Assembly: GCF_003575975.1 (NCBI RefSeq)
Contig: NZ_QQXK01000002.1
Location: 113,696-177,695 of the forward strand
Length of the DNA: 64,000 nucleotides
Direction of reading: 5' to 3'
From: Galactobacter valiniphilus
GTDB lineage: Bacteria; Actinomycetota; Actinomycetes; Actinomycetales; Micrococcaceae
The stretch's first letter is position 1; each line of letters opens with the position of its first letter. Positions 47,553 to 57,043 of this stretch are shown here, piece by piece. The notes beneath the pieces are model-generated. The model was not told where the DNA came from, did not search any database, and worked only from the letters and a program-made list of their open reading frames with translations. Both the position numbers and the translations under genes were made by a program.

Positions 47553-48101
47553 ATGAGCACACGCCGCACGTACCTGCTGGTCGACGGGGAAAACATCGAC
47601 GCCACCCTGGGCCAGTCCATCCTGGGTCGCCGCCCCAATCCCGAGGAACGCCCGCGCTGGCAGCAGCTGCTGCACGCCATGGAGGACGAGTGGGAGCAGC
47701 CCGTCACGGCGCTCTTCTTCCTCGCCACCAACGGCGAGGTGCCCATGAGCTTTGTGCAGGCCCTCCTGGCCATGAACTATAAGCCGATCCCGCTCTCCGG
47801 CGAGGGCAAGATCGTGGACATCGCCATCCAGCGCACGGCCGAGGCCCTGCTGGAGCGCGAGGCCGACGTGGCGCTGGTCAGCCACGACGCCGACTTCGTG
47901 CCGCAGATGACGGCGCTGGCGCAGGATCCCACGCGCCGCCTGGCCGCCGTGGGCTTCGGCGAGCTCATGGCGGGCGAGCTGCGCCGCGTCCCGGGCATCG
48001 AGGTGCTGGACCTGGAGTACGACATCGAGGCGTTCAAGGCCCCGCTGCCCCGCGTGCGCATCATCGACATCGACGACTTCAACCCGCTGGACTTCATCTA
48101 G
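47553..48101 (+). CDS. NYN-domain RNase-like protein
   Basis: A 182-aa protein with the PIN-like NYN fold. The first acidic residues are in YLLVDGENID (residues 7-16), the central aspartate in KIVDIAIQRTAEALL and the C-terminal pair in VALVSHDADFVPQM, giving the four-Asp active site. NYN proteins are endoribonucleases that act on structured RNA. TACAGT ends 7 bp before the ATG, so a leaderless transcript is likely. A strong terminator follows the gene. Confidence 0.87.
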   Translation: MSTRRTYLLVDGENIDATLGQSILGRRPNPEERPRWQQLLHAMEDEWEQPVTALFFLATNGEVPMSFVQALLAMNYKPIPLSGEGKIVDIAIQRTAEALLEREADVALVSHDADFVPQMTALAQDPTRRLAAVGFGELMAGELRRVPGIEVLDLEYDIEAFKAPLPRVRIIDIDDFNPLDFI

Positions 48102-48114
48102 CCGGAACACTCGC

Positions 48115-48161
48115 GAGTGCCCCGCGCCTCCCCCACATCGGGGGCGGCACGGGGCACTCGT
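48115..48161. terminator. Terminator between convergent NYN and E2 genes
   Basis: Arms CGAGTGCCCCGCGCCTCCCC.. and its complement (21 bp, one mismatch) with a 5-nt loop. Confidence 0.65.
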
Positions 48162-48171
48162 GCGTTCGGGC

Positions 48172-49545
48172 TCAGTCCAGCAGGAGCGCGGGCTCCTCGA
48201 GGATCGAGGCCACGTCGGCGAGGAACTTGGCGCACTGATCGCCGTCCACGACGCGGTGGTCGAAGGAGCCGCCCACCGTGGTGACGTAGCGGGGCACGAC
48301 CTCTCCGTCCACGACCCACGCGCGCTGGCGCACGGTGCCGAAGGCGATGATCGCGACCTCGCCCGGGTTCAAGATCGGGGTGCCGGTGTCCACGCCGAGC
48401 GTGCCCACATTGGTGATGGTGATGGTGCCGTCGCGCATGTCGGCCGGCGGCGTCTTGCCCTCGCGCGCCGTGGCGGAGAGCTGCTCCAGCGCCCCGGCGA
48501 GCTCCTTGAGGCTGAGCTCCTGCGCGTCCTTGATGTTCGGGACGATGAGCCCGCGCGGCGTGGCCGCGGCGATGCCGAGGTTCACGAAGCGCTTGACGTG
48601 GATCTGCGCGCCGGCCGGGGTGTCGACCCAGCTCGCGTTGAGCTGCGGGTTGCGGGCCGCGGCCCACAGCACGGCCTTGGCCACGATGAGCAGCGGGGTG
48701 ACCTTGACGCCCTGGAAGTCCCGCGAGGCCTTGAGCCGCTTGACGAACTCCATAGTGCGCGTGGCGTCCACGTCGACGAACAGCGAGACGTGCGGCGCCG
48801 TGAACGCCGAGCCCACCATGGCCGCGGCGGTCGCCTTGCGCACGCCCTTCACCGGGACGATCTCCACGGAATCCTCGGGCGCCTGCCACACGTCCCCGCC
48901 GAAGGCGGCGGAGAGGGCCTGGCCGCCCGACGACGGCGCGGGGGCCGGCGCGCTCACGGCGCGCGTGCCGAGGCGGGCCTCGGCGAAGTCGGCGAGATCC
49001 TCGCGGGTCACCTCGCCGCGCGGGCCCGTCGCCGGCACCTGAGCCAGGTCCACGCCGAGCTCCTTGGCCAGGCGGCGCACGGGCGGCTTGGCGAGGGGGC
49101 GCGTGGGGCTGGGCGCCACGGTGCGGTCAACGGGCGTGGGCTCCGGGGGCACGACGGCGACGGGCCGGGCCGGTGCCGCCGCGGCCGTCGTGGACCGTAC
49201 ACGGGGGCGGCGCTTCACGGCGTCGGCCACGGGGCCGGAACCGACCAGCGGACCCGGCGACGCGTCGTCGGGCGTTGTAGCGGCCGCCTGGGCGGCCGGG
49301 GCCGCCTCGCCCTCCTGGGCGATGTCGATGAGCGGCTCGTCGACGGGCAGGGTCTGGCCCACCTCGGCGTGCAGGCGCGTCACGACGCCGGCGAAGGGGC
49401 TCGGGAGCTCCACGAGCGACTTGGCCGTCTCGATCTCCACGAGGACCTGGTTCACGGCGACGGTGTCGCCCACGGCGACCTTCCACTCGACGATGTCCGC
49501 CTCGGTGAGGCCCTCGCCGACGTCCGGCAGGTTGAAGGTGCTCAC
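48172..49545 (-). CDS. bkdC: Branched-chain keto-acid dehydrogenase E2 (dihydrolipoyl acyltransferase)
   Basis: A 457-aa E2 core subunit. The lipoyl domain (1-75) carries the modified lysine K42 in [12 protein letters not shown] Pro/Ala-rich linker leads to the E3/E1-binding domain (about 150-185: [21 protein letters not shown]). The acyltransferase domain follows and ends with the catalytic motif DHRVVDG near residue 438. The start is a GTG at 49545 with AGAGGAG upstream. It is the third gene of an operon with E1beta and E1alpha. Substrate assignment (branched-chain rather than pyruvate) rests on the separate alpha/beta E1 layout usual in actinobacteria. Confidence 0.92.
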   Translation of the reverse strand: MSTFNLPDVGEGLTEADIVEWKVAVGDTVAVNQVLVEIETAKSLVELPSPFAGVVTRLHAEVGQTLPVDEPLIDIAQEGEAAPAAQAAATTPDDASPGPLVGSGPVADAVKRRPRVRSTTAAAAPARPVAVVPPEPTPVDRTVAPSPTRPLAKPPVRRLAKELGVDLAQVPATGPRGEVTREDLADFAEARLGTRAVSAPAPAPSSGGQALSAAFGGDVWQAPEDSVEIVPVKGVRKATAAAMVGSAFTAPHVSLFVDVDATRTMEFVKRLKASRDFQGVKVTPLLIVAKAVLWAAARNPQLNASWVDTPAGAQIHVKRFVNLGIAAATPRGLIVPNIKDAQELSLKELAGALEQLSATAREGKTPPADMRDGTITITNVGTLGVDTGTPILNPGEVAIIAFGTVRQRAWVVDGEVVPRYVTTVGGSFDHRVVDGDQCAKFLADVASILEEPALLLD

Positions 49546-49613
49546 GATGCGTGGCTCCTCTTCTCCGGCGCAGCGCCGGTGGATGGGTTCTGAGGGGGTG
49601 CGCCGGGACGGCG

Positions 49614-50594
49614 TCAGTGGGCGAAGGAGCGGTCGAGCGCCTCGAGCAGGCGGTCGATGTCCGGGAGGTAGTTCGCCTCCACCTTGGACGGCGGGTACGG
49701 CATGTGGAAACCGCCCACCCGCAGGACCGGGGCCTGCAGCTCGTAGAAGGCGCGTTCCGTCACGCGGGCCGCGATCTCGCCGCCGAGGCCGCCGAAGGTC
49801 GGGGCCTCGTGCGCAATCACGAGGCGGCCGGTCTTCTTGGTTGACGCCGTCACGGTGTCGAAGTCGATGGGGCTCAGCGAACGCAGGTCGATGACCTCGA
49901 CGTCGCGCCCGTCCTCCTGCGCGGCCTGCGCGGCCGCGAGCGCCACGGGGACCAGCGGGCCCCACGCCACCACGGTGGCGTCGTTGCCCTGGCGGACCAC
50001 CTGGGCCGTGGCGGCCGGGGCCGCACGGTGCTCGGTGTCCACATCGCCCTTGAGCCAGTAGCGGCGCTTGGGCTCGAAGAAGATCACCGGGTCCGGCGAG
50101 GCCACGGCCTCCTGGATCATCCAGTAGGCGTCGTGCGGCGTGGACGGCGTCATGAGGCGCAGGCCGGCCGTGTGGGCGAAGAGCGCCTCCGGCGACTCCG
50201 AGTGGTGTTCAACCGAGCCGATGCCCCCGCCGAACGGGATGCGGATGGTCACGGGGACGGTCAGACGCCCTTCCGAACGCATGTGCAGCTTGGCCAGCTG
50301 CGTGGTGATCTGGTTGAAGGCCGGGAAGACGAAGCCGTCGAACTGGATCTCGGCGATGGGTCGGTAGCCGCGCAGGGCCAGGCCGATGCTCGTGCCGATG
50401 ATGCCGGACTCGGCGAGCGGGGAGTCCATGACGCGATCCTCGCCGAACTCCGCCTGCAGGCCCTCGGTGATGCGGTAGACGCCCCCGAGCTTGCCGATGT
50501 CCTCGCCCATGAGGAGGGTCTTCGGATCCTCGGCCAGCACGCGGCGCAGGCCAGCGGTGATGGCCTTGGCCATGGTCATGCGGGTCACGCTCAC
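49614..50594 (-). CDS. bkdB: Branched-chain keto-acid dehydrogenase E1 beta
   Basis: A 326-aa transketolase-type subunit. It contains [36 protein letters not shown], the region [15 protein letters not shown] and the C-terminal transketolase domain ([16 protein letters not shown]). It pairs with E1alpha to bind thiamine diphosphate and decarboxylate 2-oxo acids. A GTG at 50594 overlaps the E1alpha stop by 4 bp, which implies coupled translation; ATG 50579 is an alternative start. E2 begins 68 bp later. Confidence 0.93.
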   Translation of the reverse strand: MSVTRMTMAKAITAGLRRVLAEDPKTLLMGEDIGKLGGVYRITEGLQAEFGEDRVMDSPLAESGIIGTSIGLALRGYRPIAEIQFDGFVFPAFNQITTQLAKLHMRSEGRLTVPVTIRIPFGGGIGSVEHHSESPEALFAHTAGLRLMTPSTPHDAYWMIQEAVASPDPVIFFEPKRRYWLKGDVDTEHRAAPAATAQVVRQGNDATVVAWGPLVPVALAAAQAAQEDGRDVEVIDLRSLSPIDFDTVTASTKKTGRLVIAHEAPTFGGLGGEIAARVTERAFYELQAPVLRVGGFHMPYPPSKVEANYLPDIDRLLEALDRSFAH

Positions 50595-51754
50595 TTGGCG
50601 TCCTCCTGCTCGGTGGTGCCATCGGTGGAGGCGTCGGCGAAGCCTGCCTGGTACTCGCGGTAGAACGCGAGCTCCTCCTCGACGAGCGGGTGGGGTGCGG
50701 CGTAGACGTTGGCGAAGGACTCCTCCAGCGCGGGCGTGGGGAAGGCCATGGCCGTGGCGCGCAGCTCGGCGGCCATCTGGTCGGTCTCCTCCTTCACCGC
50801 GGCGAAGAAGTCCTCGCCCGTGCCGGCGGCGCGCAGGTGGCGCTCGAGGCGGAGCATCGGGTCGCGCTCGTCCCAGTCCTCCTCCTCGTTGCGGGAGCGG
50901 TACTTGGTGGGGTCGTCCGCCGTGGTGTGGGCGCCACGGCGGTATGTCACGGCCTCGATGAGGACCGGACCCTGGCCTGTGCGGGCGCATTCGAGGGCCC
51001 AGCGGGTCACGGCGTGCACCGCCAGGACGTCGTTGCCGTCCACACGCACGGCGGGGAAGCCGTAGCCGGCCGCACGATTCACGAGCGGCACGCGGGACTG
51101 CACCTCGAAGGGCACGGAGATGGCCCACTGGTTGTTCTGGCAGAAAAAGACCACGGGCGCCTGAGTGGAGGCCGCGAAGACCATCGACTCGTGGACGTCA
51201 CCCTCGGAGGAGGCACCGTCGCCGAAGTAGGCCATCACGGCGCCACCCTCGGCCGCGAGCCGCTCCTGGTCCCAGCCCTTCTGGTCGCGCTGGACGCCCA
51301 TGGCGTAGCCCACGGCATGCAGGGTCTGGGCCGCGAGGACCATCGTGTAGTTGTGGAATCCGGTGCTCGTGGGGTCCCAGCCGCCGTGGCTGATGCCGCG
51401 GAAGACGCGCAGCATCTCGGCGATCTGCACGCCGCGCGTGATCGCCACGCCGTGCTCGCGGTAGGTGGGGAAGAGGTAGTCCTGCGGCACCGTGGCGCGG
51501 CCGGAGCCGATCTGCGCGGCCTCCTGACCCTTGAGCGGGACCCACAGCACCAGCTGGCCCTGGCGCTGCAGCGCCGTGCCCTCGTCGTCCAGGCGGCGGG
51601 TGGCCGCCATGTCGCGGTAGAAGCCGCGCAGGGTCTCCAGGTCGACGTCGCGCGTGTAGCGCTCCCAGGCCGGATCCTGCCGCCGCGTGCCGTCCGGGCT
51701 GAGCAGCTGAATGAAGGGTGCCTGGGTGTCGGTTCCCGTGAGCTCGGTGTCCAC
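50591..51754 (-). CDS. bkdA: Branched-chain keto-acid dehydrogenase E1 alpha
   Basis: A 387-aa thiamine-diphosphate enzyme. The TPP motif begins GDGASSEGDVHESMVFA and ends CQNN about 28 residues later. The regulatory-loop serine region TYRRGAHTTADDPTKYR is conserved. The start is a GTG at 51754 preceded by AGGAGA; the frame continues upstream to 51844 through the promoter. It leads the bkd operon. All three genes start with GTG, which would limit expression uniformly. Confidence 0.93.
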   Translation of the reverse strand: MDTELTGTDTQAPFIQLLSPDGTRRQDPAWERYTRDVDLETLRGFYRDMAATRRLDDEGTALQRQGQLVLWVPLKGQEAAQIGSGRATVPQDYLFPTYREHGVAITRGVQIAEMLRVFRGISHGGWDPTSTGFHNYTMVLAAQTLHAVGYAMGVQRDQKGWDQERLAAEGGAVMAYFGDGASSEGDVHESMVFAASTQAPVVFFCQNNQWAISVPFEVQSRVPLVNRAAGYGFPAVRVDGNDVLAVHAVTRWALECARTGQGPVLIEAVTYRRGAHTTADDPTKYRSRNEEEDWDERDPMLRLERHLRAAGTGEDFFAAVKEETDQMAAELRATAMAFPTPALEESFANVYAAPHPLVEEELAFYREYQAGFADASTDGTTEQEDAK

Positions 51755-51864
51755 GACTCTCCTGCTGACGTTCCGCGCCCCTCGCCTATATTCCCAGTTG
51801 GAAATACTTGGTGTATCGGGGCCTGACCTCGCCAGACTACCCACGGAATCCCGCAGAAACGAAT

Positions 51865-51901
51865 AGCCCGGAATCGCGCCACGCTGGCGCGATTCCGGGC
51901 T
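51865..51901. terminator. Terminator after the HisC-like gene
   Basis: Perfect 17-bp arms (AGCCCGGAATCGCGCCA and complement) with a 3-nt loop CGC. It also lies just upstream of the bkd promoter region. Confidence 0.65.
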
Positions 51902-51945
51902 GTTGAGCGAAAAGCTAGGACATCCTAGATATGCCGATCACGGCA

Positions 51946-53046
51946 TCAAGAGCGGATCCACTCCCCCGCCAGCTCGATGAAGCGGTCGTTGCCCTCGGTC
52001 TCTCCGACACTCACACGCACACCCTCGCCGGCAAAGGCACGCACCGTGATGGCGCGAGCCTCGGCGGCGGCGGCAAACTCGCCCGCGCGCTCACCCAGGG
52101 CCAGCCACACGAAGTTGCCCTGCGACTCGGGCAGCGTCCACCCCTGTTCCGTCAGCGCGGCAACGATGCGCTCGCGCTCGGCCACGAGGTCCTTGACCCG
52201 GATCTCCACGTCTGCCTGGTGCTGAACCGAGGCCACGGCGGCGAGCTCGGCCACAGTGGAGACGGCAAACGGCACGGCCGTGGCGCGCAGGTGCTGAGTG
52301 ATCTCGGGGCGGGCCACGGTGTAACCCACGCGCAGATTGGCCAGGCCGTGCGCCTTGGAGAAGGTGCGCAGCGCCAGCACGTTGGGGTACTTGCGGTACA
52401 TCGCGATGCCGTCGACGGCGTCCTCGACGCGGACGAACTCCAGGTAGGCCTCGTCGATGACGATCAGGACGTCCTGCGGCACCTTCTGGATGAAGGCCTC
52501 GACCTCGGCGGTGCGCAGCACGGGGCCGGTCGGATTGTTGGGGGTGCAAAGAATCACGATCGAGGTGTTCTGCGACACGGCGGCGGCCATGGCCTCGAGA
52601 TCGTGGCGACCATCGAAGGTCAGCGGGACCTGCACGGAGCGTGCCCCGGCCTGGTCCACGACGATCGGGTAGGCCTCGAAGGAGCGCCACGGGTAGACGA
52701 CCTCGTCCGGCACGCCGTCATCGTTGGTGCCCGCATAGGCGGAGAGCACCTGGATGAGAGCGCCGAGGGAGCCACCGCCGGTCACGATGTCCTCGGCGGA
52801 GACGTCGAGCTGCTCCGCGAGGGCGGCGCGCAGGCGCGAGCTCAGCGGATCCGGGTAGCGGTTGATGTCCTCGAACTCGCGCACGGCCTGCAGCACCTGG
52901 GGCAGCGGCTCCAGCGGGTTCTCATTGGAGGAGAGCTTGTAGGGGGTCAGTCCCGGCACGGGGGCCGGCGGCTTGCCCGCGGCGTACTTGGGCAGGCGGC
53001 CCACCACGGGGCGGGGCTCGGGAAAAACGGCGTGCGGCTCAGACAT
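51946..53046 (-). CDS. hisC: Histidinol-phosphate / aromatic aminotransferase
   Basis: A 366-aa fold-type I PLP enzyme. Motifs: LSSNENPLEP near the N-terminus, TGGGSLGALI, ILCTPNNPTGPV, VIDEAYLEF and the PLP lysine in RTFSKAHGLANLRVGY. The pattern is that of the HisC/Pat group. The full his operon is absent and the gene sits beside bkd, so it may serve as the phenylalanine/aromatic aminotransferase (Pat) instead of the pathway enzyme. It is a single gene with its own terminator. Confidence 0.88.
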   Translation of the reverse strand: MSEPHAVFPEPRPVVGRLPKYAAGKPPAPVPGLTPYKLSSNENPLEPLPQVLQAVREFEDINRYPDPLSSRLRAALAEQLDVSAEDIVTGGGSLGALIQVLSAYAGTNDDGVPDEVVYPWRSFEAYPIVVDQAGARSVQVPLTFDGRHDLEAMAAAVSQNTSIVILCTPNNPTGPVLRTAEVEAFIQKVPQDVLIVIDEAYLEFVRVEDAVDGIAMYRKYPNVLALRTFSKAHGLANLRVGYTVARPEITQHLRATAVPFAVSTVAELAAVASVQHQADVEIRVKDLVAERERIVAALTEQGWTLPESQGNFVWLALGERAGEFAAAAEARAITVRAFAGEGVRVSVGETEGNDRFIELAGEWIRS

Positions 53047-53178
53047 GGATTCACCTTATCGCCGCGCCAGCACGGCGCCAGGGCGGCGGTCGACACCGCG
53101 TGGCATCATGGACAAACCGTCGAGAACCCCCACCGCTCGCAAACAAAGTGAGCTGAAACACACGGATGGAGACCCCCG

Positions 53179-53574
53179 GTGAACGTCCTTCTGCGCATCA
53201 TCATCAACGCCGCGGCCCTGTGGGTTGCCGCCTGGTTGCTGCCTGGCATCACGATCGGCCCGCGCGACGCCGTGGAGCCCGCGTGGAACACCGCGGCGGA
53301 GATCGTCACCTACCTCTTCGTTGGCCTCGTGTTCGGCGTGGTCAACGTGCTGCTGCGGTGGATCTTGCACCTCCTGGCCATGCCCATCACGTGCCTGACC
53401 CTGGGCCTCTTCGCCCTCGTGGTGAACGCGGGCCTGCTCATGCTGACCTCCGCGATCGCGAACCTCTTCCCCGTGGACTTCCACGTGAACGCCTTCTTCT
53501 GGGACGCGATCCTCGGCTCGATCATCATCTCGATCGTCTCGGCCATCCTGAACCGCGCGCTCGTGCGCCGCTGA
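53179..53574 (+). CDS. Phage-holin family IV-like small membrane protein
   Basis: A 131-aa protein with four hydrophobic segments: IIINAAALWVAAWLLPGITI, IVTYLFVGLVFGVVNVLLRW, LAMPITCLTLGLFALVVNAG and AILGSIIISIVSAILNRAL. The layout LLPGI.., GLV..GVVN, P.T.LTLGL and DAILGSIIISI is that of the 4-TM holin superfamily IV proteins found in most actinobacterial chromosomes; it is not evidence of a prophage. GTG 53179 is the start. Confidence 0.87.
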   Translation: MNVLLRIIINAAALWVAAWLLPGITIGPRDAVEPAWNTAAEIVTYLFVGLVFGVVNVLLRWILHLLAMPITCLTLGLFALVVNAGLLMLTSAIANLFPVDFHVNAFFWDAILGSIIISIVSAILNRALVRR

Positions 53575-53593
53575 GCCGCTGAGCCGCTGAGCC
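53568..53593 (+). repeat. Three-copy 9-bp tandem repeat at the stop of the holin-like gene
   Basis: GCCGCTGAG-type units (CGCTGAGCC repeated three times) begin at the stop codon and extend to 53593. Confidence 0.6.
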
Positions 53594-53612
53594 GGCGGCA
53601 TCAGCGGGCGGC

Positions 53613-54938
53613 TCACTTGCCGTACTTGTTCCGCTCAGCCTCCTGCCCCAGCTTCATGCCGCCGGCCCTCCCCCGGGCCGCGCTCACGCGGGGGATGTCC
53701 GGCGTGGTCGGGACCCGGTAGGTCGTGGCGCGCCCCGCGAGCCCCCACGAGGCCACCATGGAGCGCACTTCGGGATGGTCCTTCGCCTCGGCGGCGATGA
53801 CCTGGTAGGTCCCCACCCGGTGCTCGTAGCCGAAGAAGCCCGGGTCGCCTTGGTTGTCCGGGGTGGGTGCCTGCGTGGAGCGCACCAGCAGGCGGTTCCT
53901 CCCCACCGGGACCTCCACCCGCCCGTCCATGCCCGGCACGGTGTCGTCCACGTCCTCGAGCGAGAGCACGGGGACGTCGCCCGGCACCAGCTGCTTCCCC
54001 GCCGGAGCCCCCGCGGTGAAGGCGCCCGTGACCTTGTACTGGCGGCGCAACAGCTCGGAGCCGGCCAGGTTGAGCGCGTGCCTCCCGCCCTGGCTGTGCC
54101 CGTTGAGCACCACCGGCTCCCCTTTCTTTGCTCCGGCCGCGCGCAGCGCCGCGAGCGCCGCCGGGGCCACGGTGTCGGTGTTGCCCCGCATGGCATCGAC
54201 GAGCCGGTGGAGCCCCCACGCACTCCGCGGTGCCATGTTGGTGCTGGGCACCGTGAGCACCCACGTGGGCCCGCCGGGCCCGTCCACCCTCGTCACGAGC
54301 AGGGCCCCGGGGCCGCGGGCCGCCTGGTCCTGCAGCTCCAGCAGCGCCTTGAGGTCGGAGGGCGACGGCGCGTCCTCGGCCTGGGCTGCCTCCGTCAGGA
54401 TGGGCGGGGGCGGTGCCGCCACCCCCAGCGTGTGCATACTCGAATCCACGAGCAGGCCGGGGTTGGCCGCGGCGTATCCACCCAACGATCCGGGGGCGAG
54501 CGAGCCGAGCCCTCCGATGGCCCTGACCGTCCCCTGGATCCCGAGGGGCCGGTGCATGGCCAGGCTCTTCACGTAGATGGCCAGGCCCAAGCCCCCTCCC
54601 GGGTTCCACCATCCGGCGCCTCCCACCAGCGTCAGCGCCCTGCGTTCCGCCGCCGCATAGGCTGACGCCGCCCAGCGCAGGCTCAGCGCGAGGGCCGTGT
54701 AGGCGGCCACCATGCCGCGCGCCTGGGCCCTCACTGTCGCCAGCTCGCGCTCCACCTCCTCCGCGGCCGCGCCGAGAGCCCCGGGGAGCGGGAGGCTGAC
54801 GAGGCCGCCCGCGCCCCAACTCAGGAGCGTCGCCGACGCGGCGGCCCGGGCGATGTCGGCCGCGCGGGCCGCGCTTGCTGACATCCCCTCCGTGACGACC
54901 TCGGCGGACGTGGCCCCATCCAAGAGCTGGTAGCCCAT
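53613..54938 (-). CDS. Alpha/beta hydrolase with N-terminal helical domain, candidate type VII effector
   Basis: A 441-aa protein. Residues 1-115 are Ala-rich helices (AAAEEVERELATVRAQARGM; LSLRWAASAYAAAERRAL), the kind of domain that pairs with small WXG proteins. The hydrolase core has the nucleophile elbow GHSQGG at about 280-285, DVDDTVPG (acid candidate) and GYEHRVGTYQ (His candidate). There is no signal peptide, which fits type VII (ESX) export. ATG 54938 starts 5 bp after the stop of the upstream WXG-like gene. The esterase or lipase substrate is unknown, and the secretion route is inference. Confidence 0.75.
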   Translation of the reverse strand: MGYQLLDGATSAEVVTEGMSASAARAADIARAAASATLLSWGAGGLVSLPLPGALGAAAEEVERELATVRAQARGMVAAYTALALSLRWAASAYAAAERRALTLVGGAGWWNPGGGLGLAIYVKSLAMHRPLGIQGTVRAIGGLGSLAPGSLGGYAAANPGLLVDSSMHTLGVAAPPPPILTEAAQAEDAPSPSDLKALLELQDQAARGPGALLVTRVDGPGGPTWVLTVPSTNMAPRSAWGLHRLVDAMRGNTDTVAPAALAALRAAGAKKGEPVVLNGHSQGGRHALNLAGSELLRRQYKVTGAFTAGAPAGKQLVPGDVPVLSLEDVDDTVPGMDGRVEVPVGRNRLLVRSTQAPTPDNQGDPGFFGYEHRVGTYQVIAAEAKDHPEVRSMVASWGLAGRATTYRVPTTPDIPRVSAARGRAGGMKLGQEAERNKYGK

Positions 54939-54942
54939 CGCC

Positions 54943-55230
54943 TCACCACCGCCCCGCGCTGCCCGCGCCGCCACCGGCCCCGCCGGCCGCGCTCCCCGCC
55001 GCCTCCGCCAGGCTCATCGCCACCCGCAGGCGCTGCGCCTCCCGCAGGGCCGAGCCCAAGGCCGCCAGGGTCCCGGAGCAGCGCTCTTGGGCCTGCTGCC
55101 GCCGCCGTTCAAAGGCCTCGGCCGCCGGCCCCTTCCAGCTGGGCGGGCGCAGTTCGTGGGCATGCAGCGCCGCCCTCCGCACGGCCTCTCGCGTCGTCTC
55201 CAGCCTGCCGATCAGCACCTCCAGATCCAT
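54943..55230 (-). CDS. Small WXG-like protein, partner of the hydrolase
   Basis: A 95-aa helical protein: LEVLIGRLETTREAVRRAAL forms helix 1, then SWKGPAAEAFERRRQQAQER with a W-x-G turn, and a second helix (ALGSALREAQRLRVAMSLAE). This is the ESAT-6/WXG100 layout. It ends in a short Gly/Ala tail. It is co-transcribed with, and ends 4 bp before, the alpha/beta hydrolase gene. ATG 55230 is preferred to upstream starts that run through unconserved sequence. No ESX secretion genes are in the window. Confidence 0.72.
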   Translation of the reverse strand: MDLEVLIGRLETTREAVRRAALHAHELRPPSWKGPAAEAFERRRQQAQERCSGTLAALGSALREAQRLRVAMSLAEAAGSAAGGAGGGAGSAGRW

Positions 55231-55426
55231 CGCCGCTTCCTCCCTCGACACCGAGCGGCCCACCCGGCCGCTCCCCCGTCCCACCACGCTAGGAGGCAGC
55301 CCGCCCGCGTGGGCGGGCGGCGTCGGGCATCGGGGAAAGTTCCCCCGTGTGAGGGAAAGGCGGGCACCCACAACCGTGCCCCACCCCGCTGAGGTCACAC
55401 GGGCGCGCCCATGAAAGAATGGAGGC

Positions 55427-56830
55427 ATGTCTTCCAGCGCGCGCGTTTCCCTGTCCTCCGAAGCCCTGGCCCTCGGCCCCCTGGACGGTCGTTACCGTCC
55501 GGCCGTGGCGCCCCTGATCGACCACCTTTCGGAGGCGGCGCTGAACCGCAACCGTGTGCACGTCGAGGTCGAGTGGTTCATCCACCTGGCCCAGCACCAG
55601 GTCCTCCCCGGGCTGGAGAAGCTGACCGCGGAGCAGGAGGCGGGCCTGCGCGCCATCGTCACCGACTTCAACACCGACTCGGTCGCCGAGCTCGCCGAGA
55701 TCGAGGCCGTCACGGTGCACGACGTCAAGGCCGTGGAGTACTACATCGGCCGCCGCCTCGAGGCCCTGGGACTGGCGCAACTGACCCCCCTGGTGCACTT
55801 CGCCTGCACCTCCGAGGACATCAACAACCTCTCCTACGCGGTGGGCGTGCGCGACGCCGTCGTGGACGTCTGGCTGCCCGCGGCGCGCGCCCTCGTGGCC
55901 CAGATCGCCGACATGGCCCGCGCCGACCGTGCGACCCCGATGCTCTCCCACACGCACGGCCAGCCGGCCACGCCGACCACGCTCGGCAAGGAGATCGCGG
56001 TCTTCGCCCACCGACTGGGCCGCCAGCTGGATCGCATCGAGAAGACCGAGTTCCTCGGCAAGATCAACGGCGCCACCGGCACCTACGCCGCGCACGTCGC
56101 CGCCGTGCCGAGCGCCGATTGGCAGCAGGTCTCCGAGTCCTTCGTGACGGGCCTTGGCCTGACCTGGAACCCGCTGACCACGCAGATCGAGTCGCACGAC
56201 TGGCAGGCCGAGCTCTACGCCGACGTGGCCCGTTTCAACCGCATCCTGCACAACCTGTGCACGGACATGTGGAGCTACATCTCCATCGGCTACTTCCAGC
56301 AGATCCCGGTCCCGGGCGCCACGGGCTCCTCGACCATGCCGCACAAGGTCAACCCGATCCGCTTCGAGAACGCCGAGGCCAACCTCGAGCTCTCCAACGG
56401 CATCCTCGACACCCTGGGCGCCACGCTCGTCACCTCCCGCTGGCAGCGCGACCTCACGGATTCCTCCGGCCAGCGCAACATCGGCGTGGGCTTCGGCCAC
56501 TCGCTCCTGGCGATCTCCAACGTCGCCAAGGGCCTCGAGCGCCTCGACACGGCCGCCGACGTCCTCGCGAACGACCTCGACCACAACTGGGAGGTCCTGG
56601 GCGAGGCCGTGCAGACCGTCATGCGCGCCGAGGCCATCGCCGGCGTCCCGGGCATGGAGAACCCTTACGAGCGTCTCAAGGACCTCACCCGCGGCCACCG
56701 CGTGGACGGCGCCCGCATGCAGGAGTTCGTGAAGGGCCTGGACCTCTCCGCCGATGCCGAGGCGCGCCTCATCGCCCTCACGCCCGGCACCTACACGGGC
56801 GTCGCCGACGCCCTCGTGGACCGCGTCTGA
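55427..56830 (+). CDS. purB: Adenylosuccinate lyase
   Basis: A 467-aa enzyme of purine synthesis (SAICAR and adenylosuccinate cleavage). Diagnostic features: GPLDGRY, CTSEDINNLSYA, SHTHGQPATPTT (catalytic His), and the fumarase-superfamily signature GSSTMPHKVNPIRFEN. It follows GGAGG before the ATG. The strong hairpin at 56860-56900 ends it. It shows no sign of transfer and is normal chromosome. Confidence 0.96.
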   Translation: MSSSARVSLSSEALALGPLDGRYRPAVAPLIDHLSEAALNRNRVHVEVEWFIHLAQHQVLPGLEKLTAEQEAGLRAIVTDFNTDSVAELAEIEAVTVHDVKAVEYYIGRRLEALGLAQLTPLVHFACTSEDINNLSYAVGVRDAVVDVWLPAARALVAQIADMARADRATPMLSHTHGQPATPTTLGKEIAVFAHRLGRQLDRIEKTEFLGKINGATGTYAAHVAAVPSADWQQVSESFVTGLGLTWNPLTTQIESHDWQAELYADVARFNRILHNLCTDMWSYISIGYFQQIPVPGATGSSTMPHKVNPIRFENAEANLELSNGILDTLGATLVTSRWQRDLTDSSGQRNIGVGFGHSLLAISNVAKGLERLDTAADVLANDLDHNWEVLGEAVQTVMRAEAIAGVPGMENPYERLKDLTRGHRVDGARMQEFVKGLDLSADAEARLIALTPGTYTGVADALVDRV

Positions 56831-56859
56831 TCGCGTCCTAGCGGCGCCTGCCGCCTGAA

Positions 56860-56900
56860 CAGAACGACGCCGCGTGGCTTGGCCACGCGGCGTCGTTCTG
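56860..56900 (+). terminator. Terminator of purB
   Basis: Perfect 19-bp arms (CAGAACGACGCCGCGTGGC and complement) with a 3-nt loop, followed by TTTTG. Confidence 0.75.
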
Positions 56901-56958
56901 TTTTGTTCACGCCCACCTGCCCGACGGCGCGGGCTCGCCTTGCCCCGGCACAGAACGG

Positions 56959-56988
56959 GCCGCCCTCCCCACGGATGGGGAGGGCGGC
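56959..56988 (-). terminator. Terminator of the adhesin gene
   Basis: Perfect 12-bp arms GCCGCCCTCCCC and GGGGAGGGCGGC with loop ACGGAT. A second small hairpin CCCCGCCC..GGGCGGGG is at 57018-57036. Confidence 0.6.
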
Positions 56989-57043
56989 CTGGTCAGCCGG
57001 TCACCTCGGCGGGTGCCCCGCCCTCACGGGCGGGGACCACGCG

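Noticed and set aside
51946..53046. hisC as part of a histidine operon
   Set aside because: No hisB, hisH, hisA or hisF follow it; the symbol is given for the family only and Pat-type activity remains possible.
53179..53574. Holin-like gene as evidence for a prophage
   Set aside because: This 4-TM holin-superfamily protein is a normal chromosomal gene in actinobacteria and no other phage genes are present.
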